Positions 6,962 to 7,307 of a DNA stretch of 7,307 nucleotides are shown in pieces (the stretch's first letter is position 1; each line of letters begins with the position of its first letter). Made by a program: the position numbers and the translations under genes. Below the pieces are notes generated by a model, which had not been told where the DNA came from, made no database searches, and saw only the letters and a list, made by a program, of their open reading frames with translations. The stretch is from Paracoccaceae bacterium (GTDB lineage: Bacteria; Pseudomonadota; Alphaproteobacteria; Rhodobacterales; Rhodobacteraceae), in NCBI GenBank assembly GCA_026997055.1, contig JALWJU010000124.1, forward strand, positions 1 through 7,307, in the 5' to 3' direction.

Positions 6962-7307
6962 ATGAATACCTCTCCCTATACCTACGAGCGCCAGTATCGC
7001 GGCAAGGTCCAGGCCGTGATCCTCGACTGGTCCGGCACCCTGGCCGATGCCTATGTGATCGCCCCGGCGGTGGTGTTCGTCGAAGTGTTCGAAAAGCAGG
7101 GCGTGCCCATCTCCATGGAAGAGGCGCGCGGGCCGATGGGGCTGCGCAAGGACCTGCACATCAAGGCGCTCACCGAAGATCCGGCCATCCGCGAACGCTG
7201 GAAGGAGGCGAAGGGCAAATACCCGGACCAGTCGGACGTGGACGCGATGTTTGCCGATTTCGTGCCCGCGCAGCTCGACTGCCTGAAGAAATACACCGCC
7301 CTGCTGC
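6962..7307 (+). CDS. phnX: Phosphonoacetaldehyde hydrolase (PhnX, phosphonatase), 3' end cut
   Basis: The first 115 residues of a HAD-superfamily hydrolase; the window ends before the stop (the family is about 260-280 residues). It splits phosphonoacetaldehyde into acetaldehyde and phosphate, releasing phosphorus from AEP after PhnW has acted. The nucleophile motif is DWSGT with Asp22. Lys63, in PMGLRKDLH, matches the Schiff-base lysine (Lys53 in Bacillus cereus phosphonatase; the nucleophile and the lysine share the same 10-residue offset). The cap-domain stretch VFVEVFEKQGVPISMEEARGP is typical. Details differ from textbook enzymes: DWSGT for DWAGT, and LADAYVIAP where others read TVDYGxxAP, so this may be a distinct PhnX subgroup. 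The start has AAGGAAA about 6-10 bases upstream. C-terminal HAD motifs lie beyond the window. Confidence 0.92.
   Translation, partial: MNTSPYTYERQYRGKVQAVILDWSGTLADAYVIAPAVVFVEVFEKQGVPISMEEARGPMGLRKDLHIKALTEDPAIRERWKEAKGKYPDQSDVDAMFADFVPAQLDCLKKYTALL

Overview
The window is GC-rich, densely packed chromosomal DNA. Codon use, gene content and close resemblance to known family members suggest a marine-type alphaproteobacterium, most likely Rhodobacterales/Roseobacter-like; this is inference, since no rRNA or marker gene is present. It holds eight protein genes, two of them cut by the window edges. No tRNA, rRNA, CRISPR array, insertion sequence or phage gene was seen, and no gene-free stretch exceeds about 105 bases.

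Left part (1-2260): a divergent pair. On the minus strand is a short protein related to 2-dehydro-3-deoxygalactonokinase (DgoK) whose N-terminal catalytic half looks reduced; it runs off the left edge. On the plus strand is a full-length glycerol kinase (glpK), which feeds glycerol into central metabolism as glycerol 3-phosphate. The first 37 bases form a perfect 16-bp inverted repeat exactly at the edge, which may be a contig-end artefact.

Middle part (2336-4723, minus strand): an ABC importer for tungstate or a similar oxyanion, transcribed in the order permease (tupB), ATPase (tupC), substrate-binding protein (tupA). tupC and tupA share a 4-base ATGA overlap. About 103 bases separate tupB from the chosen start of tupC. 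The cluster converges on glpK with a 75-base gap.

Right part (4778-7307): 2-aminoethylphosphonate (AEP) breakdown. A LysR-type regulator on the minus strand lies back to back with phnW (AEP:pyruvate transaminase) and phnX (phosphonoacetaldehyde hydrolase, truncated by the right edge). PhnW makes phosphonoacetaldehyde and alanine; PhnX cleaves the C-P bond to acetaldehyde and phosphate. The 82-base divergent promoter region has a sharp AT-rich patch with an imperfect dyad, the best operator candidate here. The regulator points toward tupB with only 54 bases between them, so read-through from the phosphonate regulator into the oxyanion transporter is possible.

All genes belong to known families. 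I see no clear new system. The items most worth checking are the reduced DgoK-like protein, the altered oxyanion-binding motif in TupA, the regulator-to-tup linkage and the edge palindrome.
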